From positions 1,860,001 through 1,924,000 of the forward strand of contig NZ_CP082945.1 in the NCBI RefSeq assembly GCF_019933235.1: a DNA stretch of 64,000 nucleotides, read 5' to 3'. This document shows, piece by piece, positions 18,865 to 26,639 of the stretch. The number at the start of each line of letters is the position of its first letter. Positions within the stretch are counted from its first letter, which is position 1. The DNA comes from Streptomyces angustmyceticus (lineage in GTDB: Bacteria > Actinomycetota > Actinomycetes > Streptomycetales > Streptomycetaceae). The notes under the pieces were generated by a model that worked only from the letters and a program-made list of their open reading frames with translations, made no database searches and was not told where the DNA came from. The position numbers and the translations under genes are program-made.

Positions 18865-19527
18865 GTGTCTGTTCTCCTCGAGCAACCTTCGAGCCTGGTC
18901 GCCTACCGCCCGAACAAGCCGACGGCCATGGTCGTCGTCGCCGACCCTCGCGTCCGCTCCACCGTCACCCGCCACCTGTGGGCCCTCGGAGTGCGTGATG
19001 TCATCGAGGCGTCGTCCATCGCGGAGGCCCGTCCCCGCGTCGGCAACCCGCGCGACATCTGCGTGGCCGACGTCCACCTTCCCGACGGCTCCGGCCTCAC
19101 GCTCCTGTCCGAGACCCGGGCGGCCGGCTGGCCCAACGGCCTCGCGCTGTCCGCGGCCGACGACATCGGCGCCGTGCGCAACGCCCTGGCCGGCGGCGTC
19201 AAGGGCTATGTCGTGACCGGGACCCGCACCAACCTGGGCCTCCCGGGCCGCCCCGGCACCTCCCCCATCGGCGCCAACGCGGCCCGGATGCAGCGCCGTC
19301 CCCCGGGTGCCCCCGGCCACCCGGGCGGCTACCGGGAGCTGTCGGGCCGCGAGGTGGAGGTGTTGCGGCTGGTGGCGGAGGGCCAGTCCAACAAGGCCAT
19401 CGGCGTCTCGATGGGGCTGTCGGCGCTGACCGTGAAGAGCCACCTGGCCCGTATCGCCCGCAAGCTCGGCACCGGCGACCGGGCCGGAATGGTGGCGGTC
19501 GCGCTGCGCACCGGGATCATTCACTGA
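18865..19527 (+). CDS. Orphan NarL/LuxR-type response regulator with degenerate receiver
   Basis: 220-residue regulator. The N-terminal receiver (about residues 20–110) keeps one Asp in ADVHLPDGSG but has VVADPRVRS instead of the usual acidic pair, and lacks the Lys in the typical GYLLK position (here GYVVTGT). The C-terminal LuxR HTH begins YRELSGREVEVLRLVAEGQS and has the normal NKAIGVSMGLSALTVKSHL recognition region. GTG at 18865 follows a perfect AGGAGG. No kinase gene is adjacent. It is followed by RNase D. The receiver changes suggest activity not governed by ordinary phosphorylation; that is inference. Confidence 0.85.
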   Translation: MSVLLEQPSSLVAYRPNKPTAMVVVADPRVRSTVTRHLWALGVRDVIEASSIAEARPRVGNPRDICVADVHLPDGSGLTLLSETRAAGWPNGLALSAADDIGAVRNALAGGVKGYVVTGTRTNLGLPGRPGTSPIGANAARMQRRPPGAPGHPGGYRELSGREVEVLRLVAEGQSNKAIGVSMGLSALTVKSHLARIARKLGTGDRAGMVAVALRTGIIH

Positions 19528-19544
19528 CCGTCCATCCGACCGGC

Positions 19545-19578
19545 TCGCCCGTCGAGGGAACGTTCCCTCGACGGGCGA
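19545..19578. terminator. 34-bp perfect palindrome between the regulator and RNase D genes
   Basis: Positions 19545–19561 and 19562–19578 are exact reverse complements with no spacer, centred on AACGTT. It starts 17 bp after the regulator stop and ends 26 bp before the rnd start. As RNA it would form a very stable hairpin (terminator); as DNA it is also a perfect binding site for a dimer. Confidence 0.65.
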
Positions 19579-19604
19579 CGTGCATACACAGATACCCTTG
19601 ACTG

Positions 19605-20879
19605 GTGACCGACGCCCAAAAGACCGCAGCAGACACGACACTGCGAGCGACCGGAGACTCCCCTCCGGATCCCCGACCGGCGCCGGTCCCTCTCCTGGAG
19701 CCCCGCGAGGGCATCCCCCCGGTGACCGCCACCGACGAGGCGCTCGCCGAGGTCGTGGCCGCCTTCGCGGCCGGCACGGGTCCGGTGGCCGTCGACGCCG
19801 AGCGCGCCTCGGGCTACCGCTACGGCCAGCGCGCCTACCTCGTACAGCTGCGCCGCGAAGGCGCCGGCAGCGTACTGATCGACCCGGTCGGCTGCCCCGA
19901 CCTGTCGGCGCTGGGCGAGGCGATCGGCGACGCCGAGTGGGTGCTGCACGCCGCCACCCAGGACCTGCCGTGCCTGCGTGACATAGGGATGGTCCCCACC
20001 CGGCTGTTCGACACCGAGCTGGCGGGCCGGCTGGCCGGCTTCGCCCGGGTGGGCCTGGGCGCCATGGTCGAGAACGTCCTCGGCTTCGCTCTGGAGAAGG
20101 GACACTCCGCCGTCGACTGGTCCACCCGCCCGCTGCCCGAGCCCTGGCTGCGCTACGCCGCGCTCGACGTCGAGCTGCTGGTGGACCTGCGCGACGCGCT
20201 GGAGGAGGAACTGCGGCAGCAGGGGAAGCTGGAGTGGGCCCGGCAGGAGTTCGCGGCGATCGCCGCGGCTCCCCCGCCGCCGCCCCGCAAGGACCCCTGG
20301 CGCCGCACCTCCGGCATGCACAAGGTCAGACGGCGCCGTCAGATGGCGGTCGTACGGGAGCTGTGGACGGCCCGTGACCAGGTGGCGCAGCGGCGGGACG
20401 TCTCACCGGGCAAGGTGCTCGGGGACGCCGCGATCGTGGAGGCGGCGCTGAACCTGCCGCCGAACAGCCACGCCCTGGCCGCGCTCCCCGGCTTCGGCCA
20501 CCGCATGGGCCGCCGGCAGCTGGAGCAGTGGCAGGCCGCCGTCGACCGCGCCCGCGCGCTGGCCGAGAACGAGCTGCCGCAGCCCGGCCAGCCGCTCAAC
20601 GGGCCGCCGCCGCCCCGCGCCTGGGCCGACAAGGACCCGGTCGCCGCGGCCCGGCTGTCGGCCGCCCGCGCGGCGGTCACCGCGCTCGCCGAGAGCCTGA
20701 ACCTCCCGCAGGAGAACCTCATCACCCCGGACACGGTGCGCCGGCTGTGCTGGGAGCCGCCGGCCGAGCCGAGCCGGGAGTCGGTGGCCGAGGTGCTGTC
20801 GGGCCACGGCGCCCGTCCCTGGCAGATCGAGCAGGTCACGCCGATCCTCACCGAGGCGCTGCTGACCGACGCCGACTGA
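19605..20879 (+). CDS. rnd: Ribonuclease D
   Basis: 424-residue DEDD-family 3'-5' exoribonuclease. Exonuclease motif I appears as AVDAERAS with YRYGQRAYLVQL; motif II is LHAATQDLPCLRD; motif III is RYAALDVELLVDL. An HRDC domain (about residues 240–320) follows the linker. RNase D trims the 3' ends of tRNA precursors. GTG at 19605 sits 26 bp after the palindrome. The last 100 residues are an actinobacterial C-terminal extension that ends DAD. A strong hairpin terminator follows. Confidence 0.9.
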   Translation: MTDAQKTAADTTLRATGDSPPDPRPAPVPLLEPREGIPPVTATDEALAEVVAAFAAGTGPVAVDAERASGYRYGQRAYLVQLRREGAGSVLIDPVGCPDLSALGEAIGDAEWVLHAATQDLPCLRDIGMVPTRLFDTELAGRLAGFARVGLGAMVENVLGFALEKGHSAVDWSTRPLPEPWLRYAALDVELLVDLRDALEEELRQQGKLEWARQEFAAIAAAPPPPPRKDPWRRTSGMHKVRRRRQMAVVRELWTARDQVAQRRDVSPGKVLGDAAIVEAALNLPPNSHALAALPGFGHRMGRRQLEQWQAAVDRARALAENELPQPGQPLNGPPPPRAWADKDPVAAARLSAARAAVTALAESLNLPQENLITPDTVRRLCWEPPAEPSRESVAEVLSGHGARPWQIEQVTPILTEALLTDAD

Positions 20880-20965
20880 CGCCGGCGGCACGGCGCCGCA
20901 TGCGCCGCTCCGCCCGTCGCCGGTCGTCGCCGGTCGTTCGGCGCGTCGTCGTCACCGTCACCGTT

Positions 20966-21002
20966 CGCCGTGGCGGCGGGAGCGTTTCCCGCCGCCACGG
21001 CG
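20966..21002. terminator. Hairpin terminator between rnd and the PepSY lipoprotein gene
   Basis: 15-bp perfect arms (20966–20980 and 20988–21002), extended to 16 bp by A20981/T20987, with a 5-nt loop. It lies between convergent genes, 86 bp after the rnd stop, and probably serves both strands. Confidence 0.75.
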
Positions 21003-21144
21003 CGGCGCCGGGACGGTGCGGGGACCGGCACCATGCGTCCCGGCCGGAGAGAGGGCATCGGGGGATGAGGCGAAGGGTCCCCGAGGGCGGCGTCCCGCTT
21101 CCCGGTCGCCCGGGAGTCCGGTGCCGCCCCTCGGTTCCCCGGGT

Positions 21145-21795
21145 TCAGTCCTGGTTGACGTGCATCCACAGGACCTTGCGGCTGGCCGCGTCGATCCCGT
21201 AGGTGGTCTCGTTCCAGTTGTCGGGGGTCACGACGCCCACGGTCCAGGCCACCGCGTCGCTCCCGTTCTGGGCATCGCCGAGTTCGATGCTGGTGACGGT
21301 GCCCTTGGTCTTGTCGGTGGCCGTCTGCGCTGCCTGCTGGGCCGTGACCTTGGCCTTGGACAGCCGGTCGGCCAGCTGCTGCTTGTCGCCGGAGTCCCCC
21401 GACTCGGTCTTCGGCTGCTCGGCCTTTCCGGAGACCGCGTCGACGCGGACGGTGTGCACCGTCCCGTCGGTCGTCGCGACCGCGGTGCTCCAATAGGGGC
21501 TGGCGGGCGACCCCTTGAGCTCCGCGGCGATCGCCTTCGAGCCCGGGACGGCCGCGACCGCCGCCTTCAGCGCCTGCTCGTAGCCCACCTTGGCCTTGGG
21601 GATCAGGGCCTTGCGCTGGGCCTGTTCCGCGTTGAGCGAGCTGCTCGGCGAGGCGGGGGCGGAGGCGGGCACCGCCCGCTTGGGGGCGCTCTCCTTCTCG
21701 CTGTTCCCGCAGCCCGACAGCAGCGCGCCCGCGGCGGCGACGGCGCAGACCAGACCGATCGCGCGCGGCCCCGCCGGACGCCCATATCGGGTCAC
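21145..21795 (-). CDS. PepSY-domain lipoprotein
   Basis: 216-residue secreted lipoprotein. Lipobox LLSGC ends the signal peptide at about residue 28. Two PepSY-like halves follow: ALIPKAKVGYEQALKAAV with DGTVHTVRVDAVSGK, and LSKAKVTAQQAAQTA with TYGIDAASRKVLWMHV. PepSY domains often inhibit or bind peptidases at the cell surface. I chose the GTG at 21795 because AAAGGAG lies 7 nt upstream; the ATG at 21819 leaves the Shine-Dalgarno inside the gene. A small palindrome CACTTTAAGTG (21825–21835) lies just upstream and may be an operator. Confidence 0.8.
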   Translation of the reverse strand: MTRYGRPAGPRAIGLVCAVAAAGALLSGCGNSEKESAPKRAVPASAPASPSSSLNAEQAQRKALIPKAKVGYEQALKAAVAAVPGSKAIAAELKGSPASPYWSTAVATTDGTVHTVRVDAVSGKAEQPKTESGDSGDKQQLADRLSKAKVTAQQAAQTATDKTKGTVTSIELGDAQNGSDAVAWTVGVVTPDNWNETTYGIDAASRKVLWMHVNQD

Positions 21796-21862
21796 GACAC
21801 CACTCCTTTTCGTATCCATATGGGCACTTTAAGTGTGTGATGGGATGAATTGCGCCAAGACC

Positions 21863-21883
21863 CGACCGCATTCGGTCGTTTTT
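21863..21883 (+). terminator. Classical hairpin plus T-run
   Basis: CGACCG at 21863–21868, loop CATT, CGGTCG at 21873–21878, followed by five T. This is an E. coli-style intrinsic terminator on the plus strand, unusual in Streptomyces. It lies between the divergent lipoprotein and fadA genes, so it would block plus-strand read-through towards fadA; alternatively it is a dimer binding site. Confidence 0.5.
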
Positions 21884-21994
21884 GATCAGCACGTTCGGCC
21901 GCCTGCCGCGCCGTCGCCCGGCGGGAGGCCCCGCACTCCGGTGTGACGTTCACCGCTCCGGGCGGTGGGGGTGTGCAGCGTGGTTACCCGTAAG

Positions 21995-22000
21995 TAGCAT
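21995..22000 (+). promoter_or_regulatory. Possible fadA promoter −10 with small inverted repeat
   Basis: TAGCAT fits the −10 consensus of the main sigma factor, 67 bp before the fadA start. Directly upstream TTACCCGTAA forms a 4-bp-armed inverted repeat that could be a repressor site overlapping the promoter. No convincing −35 is present, so confidence is low. Confidence 0.3.
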
Positions 22001-22066
22001 GTCGGTGTGAAGCGTCCCCCGGGGCGCCCCGCAGCAGTGCCATCCCGCACATGGAGGAGAGCCAAC

Positions 22067-23293
22067 GTGCCTCGTACCGCTAGGGACGTCGTCTTCGTCG
22101 ACGGCGTCCGCACCCCGTTCGGCAAGGCGGGCCCGAAGGGCATCTACCACGAGACCCGCGCCGACGATCTCGTCGTGAAGGCCATCCGGGAGCTGCTGCG
22201 CCGCAACCCGGACCTGGACCCCGCGAAGATCGACGAGGTCGCCATCGCCGCCACCACCCAGATCGGTGACCAGGGCCTGACCCTCGGCCGGACCGCCGGC
22301 ATCCTCGCCGGCCTCCCGCAGTCCGTGCCCGGTTACTCCATCGACCGCATGTGCGCCGGTGCGCTGACCGCCGTGACCGCCACCGCCGGATCGATCGCCT
22401 TCGGCGCGTACGACGCCGTCATCGCCGGTGGTGTCGAGCACATGGGGCGCCACCCCATGGGCGAGGCCGTCGACCCGAACCCGCGGTTCGTGAGCGAGAA
22501 GCTCGTCGACCAGTCCGCGCTGTTCATGGGCATGACCGCGGAGAACCTCCACGACCGCTACCCGCAGATCACCAAGCAGCGCGCCGACGAGTACGCCGTG
22601 CGCTCGCAGGAGAAGGCGGCGAAGGCGTACGCGAACGGCAAGATCCAGCAGGACCTGGTGCCGATCTCGGTGCGCAACACCAACGCGGAGGTCGGCGAGA
22701 CCGGCTGGGGCCTGGTGACCGCCGACGAGCCGATGCGCCCGGGGACGACCCTGGAGAACCTCGCCGGCCTGAAGACGCCGTTCCGCACCCACGGCCGCGT
22801 CACGGCCGGTAACGCCGCGGGCCTCAACGACGGTGCCACCGCCTCGATCCTCGCCTCCGAGGACTTCGCCCGGGAGAACGACCTCCCGGTCAAGATGCGC
22901 CTGGTCTCCTACGCCTTCGCGGGCGTCGAGCCCGAGGTCATGGGCTACGGCCCGATCCCGGCCACCGAGAAGGCCCTCGCCAAGGCGGGCCTGGGCATCG
23001 AGGACATCAACCTCTTCGAGATCAACGAGGCGTTCGCCGTGCAGGTGCTCGCCTTCCTCGACCACTACGGCATCGCGGACGACGACGCGCGCGTCAACCA
23101 GTACGGCGGCGCCATCGCCTTCGGCCACCCGCTGGCCTCCTCCGGCGTCCGGCTGATGACCCAGCTGGCCCGGCAGTTCGAGGAGCAGCCGGAGGTCCGC
23201 TACGGCCTGACCACCATGTGCGTCGGCTTCGGCATGGGCGCGACGGTCATCTGGGAGAACCCGAACCACAAGGACGCCGGAGGCGACAAGTGA
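22067..23293 (+). CDS. fadA: Acetyl-CoA C-acyltransferase FadA (3-ketoacyl-CoA thiolase)
   Basis: 408-residue thiolase of the fatty-acid beta-oxidation complex. Catalytic Cys96 is in IDRMCAGALTAV, NEAFAVQ carries the conserved Asn-Glu, and GHPLASSGVR and MCVGFGMGA supply the His and second Cys. It removes acetyl-CoA from 3-ketoacyl-CoA. GTG at 22067 follows GGAGGAGA. Its TGA overlaps the GTG of fadB (GTGA), so the alpha and beta subunits are translationally coupled. From memory the S. coelicolor counterpart is SCO6027. Preceded by a possible promoter near 21995. Confidence 0.93.
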   Translation: MPRTARDVVFVDGVRTPFGKAGPKGIYHETRADDLVVKAIRELLRRNPDLDPAKIDEVAIAATTQIGDQGLTLGRTAGILAGLPQSVPGYSIDRMCAGALTAVTATAGSIAFGAYDAVIAGGVEHMGRHPMGEAVDPNPRFVSEKLVDQSALFMGMTAENLHDRYPQITKQRADEYAVRSQEKAAKAYANGKIQQDLVPISVRNTNAEVGETGWGLVTADEPMRPGTTLENLAGLKTPFRTHGRVTAGNAAGLNDGATASILASEDFARENDLPVKMRLVSYAFAGVEPEVMGYGPIPATEKALAKAGLGIEDINLFEINEAFAVQVLAFLDHYGIADDDARVNQYGGAIAFGHPLASSGVRLMTQLARQFEEQPEVRYGLTTMCVGFGMGATVIWENPNHKDAGGDK

Positions 23294-25425
23294 GCACCAG
23301 CACCACCGCCGAACTCCTGAAGGGTGCGGCCGAGCTGTTCCCGGACGAGGTCGTCACGTCGGCGCACGTCCGCCACCTCGACCTGCCGTACGGCGCGGGC
23401 AAGTTCGCGCTGATCACGCTGGACAACGGCTTCGACCACACCAAGCCGACCACCTTCGGTCCCGGCTCGCTGGCGAACCTCAACGCCGCGATCGACCAGG
23501 TCGAGAAGGAGGCCGCGGACGGCGACATCGTCGGCGTCGGCGTCACCGGCAAGCCGTTCATCTTCGCCGTCGGCGCCGACCTCAAGGGCGTCGAGCTGCT
23601 CAAGCGCCACGAGGACGCGCTGGCCATCGGCAAGGGCGGCCACGAGGTCTTCAAGCGGCTCGCGAAGCTCGCCGTACCGACCTTCGCCTACTACAACGGT
23701 GCCGCGATGGGAGGTGGCGTCGAGGTCGGTCTGCACTGCTCCTACCGCACCGTCTCCAAGGCCCTCCCGGCCTTCTCGCTGCCCGAGGTCTTCCTCGGTC
23801 TCGTCCCGGGCTGGGGCGGCTGTGCGCTGCTGCCGAACCTCATCGGCGCCGACAAGGCCGTCTCGGTCATCATCGAGAACTCGCTGAACCAGAACAAGCA
23901 GCTCAAGGGCCAGCAGGTCTTCGACCTCGGCATCGCGGACGCGATCTTCGAGGGCGCGGACTTCCTGGAGCAGTCGCTGATCTGGACCGCGAACGTCCTC
24001 AAGGGCGACGTGGCCGTCGAGCGCCCCGAGATCGACCGCGGTGAGGCCTGGGACCAGGCCGTCGCCAAGGGCAAGTTCATCGCCGACGGCAAGGTGCACG
24101 GCGCCGCCCCGGCCGCCTACCGGGCGCTGGACATCATCGCCGCCGCCAAGGACGGCGACCTGCAGGCCGGTTTCGACGCCGAGGACCAGGCCCTGGCGGA
24201 CCTGATCATGGGCGGCGAACTCCGCGCCGGCATCTACTCGTTCAACCTGGTGCAGAAGCGTGCCAAGCGGCCCGCCGGCGCTCCGGACAAGAACCTGGCG
24301 CGTCCGGTCAGCAAGGTCGGTGTCGTCGGCGCCGGTCTGATGGCCTCGCAGCTGGCCCTGCTGTTCCTGCGCCGCCTGGAGGTGCCGGTCGTGCTGACCG
24401 ACATCGACCAGGAGCGCGTCGACAAGGGTGTGGGCTACGTCCACGCCGAGATCGACAAGCTGCTCGGCAAGGGCCGGATCAACCAGGACAAGGCCAACCG
24501 CCTCAAGGCCCTGGTCTCCGGTGTGCTCGACAAGGCCGAGGGCTTCTCCGACGCCGACTTCATCATCGAGGCGGTCTTCGAGGAGATCGGCGTCAAGCAG
24601 ACGGTGTTCGCGGAGGTGGAGGCCGTCGCCCCGGCGCACGCCATCCTCGCCACCAACACCTCCTCGCTGTCGGTCAGCGAGATGGCCTCGAAGCTGAAGC
24701 ACCCCGAGCGGGTCGTCGGCTTCCACTTCTTCAACCCGGTCGCGATCCTCCCGCTGCTGGAGATCGTGCGCGGCGAGAAGACCGACGACGCCTCGCTGGC
24801 CACCGCCTTCGCGGTCGCCAAGAAGCTGAAGAAGACCGCGGTGCTCACCAAGGACGCCCCGGCGTTCGTGGTCAACCGCATCCTGACCCGCTTCATGGGC
24901 GAGATCCAGAACGTCATCGACGAGGGCACCCCGGTCGAGACCGCGGAGAAGGCCATCGAGCCGCTCGGTCTGCCGATGTCGCCGCTGGTGCTGCTGGAGC
25001 TGGTCGGCCCGGCGATCGGTCTGCACGTCTCCGAGACCCTCAACCGCGCCTTCCCGGACCGCTTCACGGTCTCGCCGAACCTCAAGGCCGTCGTCGAGGC
25101 CGGCAAGCGCGGCTTCTACGTCTACGACTCCGGCAAGCCGGAGCTGGACCCCGAGGTCGCGGCCCTCCTCAAGCAGGGCGACTCGGTGCTGACCGAGGAG
25201 CAGGTCCGCGACCGCGTCCTGGACGCGGTGGCACAGGAGATCGGCCTGATGCTGGACGAGGGCGTGGTCGCCGAGGCGCAGGACATCGACCTGTGCCTGA
25301 TCACCGGTGCCGGCTGGCCCTTCCACCTGGGCGGCATCACGCCGTACCTGGACCGCGCGGGCGTCTCCGAGCGGGTGCGGGGCAAGAAGTTCCTGGCCCC
25401 GGGCATCGCGAGCGTTCCCGCGTAA
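23290..25425 (+). CDS. fadB: FadB: enoyl-CoA hydratase / 3-hydroxyacyl-CoA dehydrogenase
   Basis: 711-residue bifunctional beta-oxidation enzyme. The N-terminal crotonase domain (about 1–320) contains NGAAMGGGVEVGLHC and SLPEVFLGLVPGWGG with the two catalytic Glu regions. A linker leads to the NAD-binding motif VGVVGAGLMASQLA near residue 343, then NTSSLSVSEM, and the dehydrogenase signature VVGFHFFNPV (catalytic His). The C-terminal 3HCDH repeats end near 700. It hydrates enoyl-CoA and oxidises the product for FadA. A perfect 14-bp hairpin terminator follows 19 bp after the stop. Confidence 0.94.
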   Translation: MSTSTTAELLKGAAELFPDEVVTSAHVRHLDLPYGAGKFALITLDNGFDHTKPTTFGPGSLANLNAAIDQVEKEAADGDIVGVGVTGKPFIFAVGADLKGVELLKRHEDALAIGKGGHEVFKRLAKLAVPTFAYYNGAAMGGGVEVGLHCSYRTVSKALPAFSLPEVFLGLVPGWGGCALLPNLIGADKAVSVIIENSLNQNKQLKGQQVFDLGIADAIFEGADFLEQSLIWTANVLKGDVAVERPEIDRGEAWDQAVAKGKFIADGKVHGAAPAAYRALDIIAAAKDGDLQAGFDAEDQALADLIMGGELRAGIYSFNLVQKRAKRPAGAPDKNLARPVSKVGVVGAGLMASQLALLFLRRLEVPVVLTDIDQERVDKGVGYVHAEIDKLLGKGRINQDKANRLKALVSGVLDKAEGFSDADFIIEAVFEEIGVKQTVFAEVEAVAPAHAILATNTSSLSVSEMASKLKHPERVVGFHFFNPVAILPLLEIVRGEKTDDASLATAFAVAKKLKKTAVLTKDAPAFVVNRILTRFMGEIQNVIDEGTPVETAEKAIEPLGLPMSPLVLLELVGPAIGLHVSETLNRAFPDRFTVSPNLKAVVEAGKRGFYVYDSGKPELDPEVAALLKQGDSVLTEEQVRDRVLDAVAQEIGLMLDEGVVAEAQDIDLCLITGAGWPFHLGGITPYLDRAGVSERVRGKKFLAPGIASVPA

Positions 25426-25444
25426 GGACGCACCGATCACCACG

Positions 25445-25476
25445 GCGCGGGCCGGCTCAGCGGAGCCGGCCCGCGC
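25445..25476. terminator. Terminator of the fadAB operon
   Basis: 14-bp perfect inverted repeat (GCGCGGGCCGGCTC at 25445–25458, complement at 25463–25476) with the tetraloop AGCG, 19 bp after the fadB stop. Confidence 0.85.
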
Positions 25477-25550
25477 TGTGGTTGTGCCGGGAAGCCGCCG
25501 GACCCGCCCCACGGCACGGACGGCGCCGCCCGGCGTGGGAAGGTGGCGGC

Positions 25551-25937
25551 ATGGATTCCATGGTCGTGGTCGATGCCGCCAACGTCGTCGGCTCGGTGCC
25601 GGACGGCTGGTGGCGCGACCGGCACGGCGCGGCGGAGCGGCTGCGCGACGCACTGGTCGAGTACGCCGGCACGGGACTGCCCGGTCTGGTGGCGCCCCCC
25701 GTGGAAATGGTCCTGGTGGTGGAGGGCGCCGCGCGCGGGGTCGCTTCCGTCGAGGGCGTCCGGGTGGTGGCGGCGAGCGGCAGCGGCGACGACCGGATCG
25801 TGCGACTGGTCGCGGACGAACGCGGCGACCGCGACTGTCTGGTGATCACCGCGGACCGCGAACTGCGCACCCGCGTCCAGGCCCTGGGCGCCCGGGTCAC
25901 GGGCCCGCGGGCGGTGTGGGGGCGGGGAAGGGACTAG
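25551..25937 (+). CDS. Small NYN/PIN-like protein
   Basis: 128-residue protein opening VVVDAANVVGSVPDGWW, with DDRIVRLVADERGDRDCLVITADRELRTRV later. The early Asp-Ala-Asn-Val and the late VITADRELR are the pattern of NYN/PIN-type nuclease domains, where acidic residues bind a metal for RNA cleavage. Databases sometimes label this family NTP pyrophosphohydrolase, which the sequence does not support well. ATG at 25551 with GAAGGTGG upstream. It stands alone between the fadAB terminator and a convergent two-component system. Confidence 0.7.
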   Translation: MDSMVVVDAANVVGSVPDGWWRDRHGAAERLRDALVEYAGTGLPGLVAPPVEMVLVVEGAARGVASVEGVRVVAASGSGDDRIVRLVADERGDRDCLVITADRELRTRVQALGARVTGPRAVWGRGRD

Positions 25938-25967
25938 GGCGGACACCCCCTAGGGGTGCCGTCCGCC
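25938..25967. terminator. Terminator between the NYN gene and the response-regulator gene
   Basis: GGCGGAC (25938–25944) pairs with GTCCGCC (25961–25967), and an inner ACCCC/GGGGT stem (45–49 with 53–57) encloses a CTA loop. The two genes converge here. Confidence 0.65.
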
Positions 25968-25991
25968 GCGTCCCCCCCGGCCCGGGAGCGC

Positions 25992-26639
25992 TCAGGGCCG
26001 GTTCAGGTAGGTGAGGACGGCGCGGACGCGGCGGTTGTGGTGGTCGTCGTCGGTGATGCCGAGCTTGCCGAACAGCGAGGTGGTGTACTTGCTGATGGCG
26101 CTGTCGCTGAGGAAGAGCCGGCGGCCGATGGCGTGGTTGGACAGGCCCTCGGCCATCAGGGCCAGCACGGAGTGTTCGCGTGCGGTGAGCCCTTCGAGGC
26201 GCCGGCGGGAGGGCCCGCCGGCCAGCAGTTTGGCGATGACGGCCGGGTCCATGGCGGTGCCGCCGCGGGCGACGCGCTCCAGGGCGTCGATGAACTGGTC
26301 GGCGTCGAACACGCTCTCCTTGAGGAGATAGCCGACGCCACCGGAGCCGTCGGCCAACAGCTCGCGGGCGTAGAGCTGTTCCACGTGCTGGGAAAGGACC
26401 AGGACGGGCAGGCCGGGCACCTGGGCGCGGGCGGCCAGCGCGGCCCGCAGGCCCTCGTCCGACTGGGCCGGCGGCATCCGGACGTCGACGACGGCCACAT
26501 CGGGGCGCCAGGTCAGCAGCGCCTCCAGCGTCTCGGGTCCGGTGGCCGCCGTCGCCACCACCTCGTGTCCGTACGCCTCGATCAGACGCACCATCCCGTC
26601 ACGCAGGAGATAGAGATCCTCGGCGATCACGATCCGCAT
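25992..26639 (-). CDS. NarL-family response regulator
   Basis: 215-residue regulator with a complete receiver: IAEDLYLLRDG (acidic pair), phospho-acceptor Asp in VAVVDVRMPP, and Lys in GYLLKES. The LuxR HTH begins LTAREHSVLALMAEG and its recognition helix region is SNHAIGRRLFLSDSAISKYT, ending in KLGITDDDHHNRRVRAVL, which is typical of this subfamily. The ATG at 26639 lies inside the end of the kinase gene (13-bp overlap), so the pair is translated together. Targets unknown; the divergent membrane-protein gene at 28067 is a plausible one. Confidence 0.9.
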   Translation of the reverse strand: MRIVIAEDLYLLRDGMVRLIEAYGHEVVATAATGPETLEALLTWRPDVAVVDVRMPPAQSDEGLRAALAARAQVPGLPVLVLSQHVEQLYARELLADGSGGVGYLLKESVFDADQFIDALERVARGGTAMDPAVIAKLLAGGPSRRRLEGLTAREHSVLALMAEGLSNHAIGRRLFLSDSAISKYTTSLFGKLGITDDDHHNRRVRAVLTYLNRP

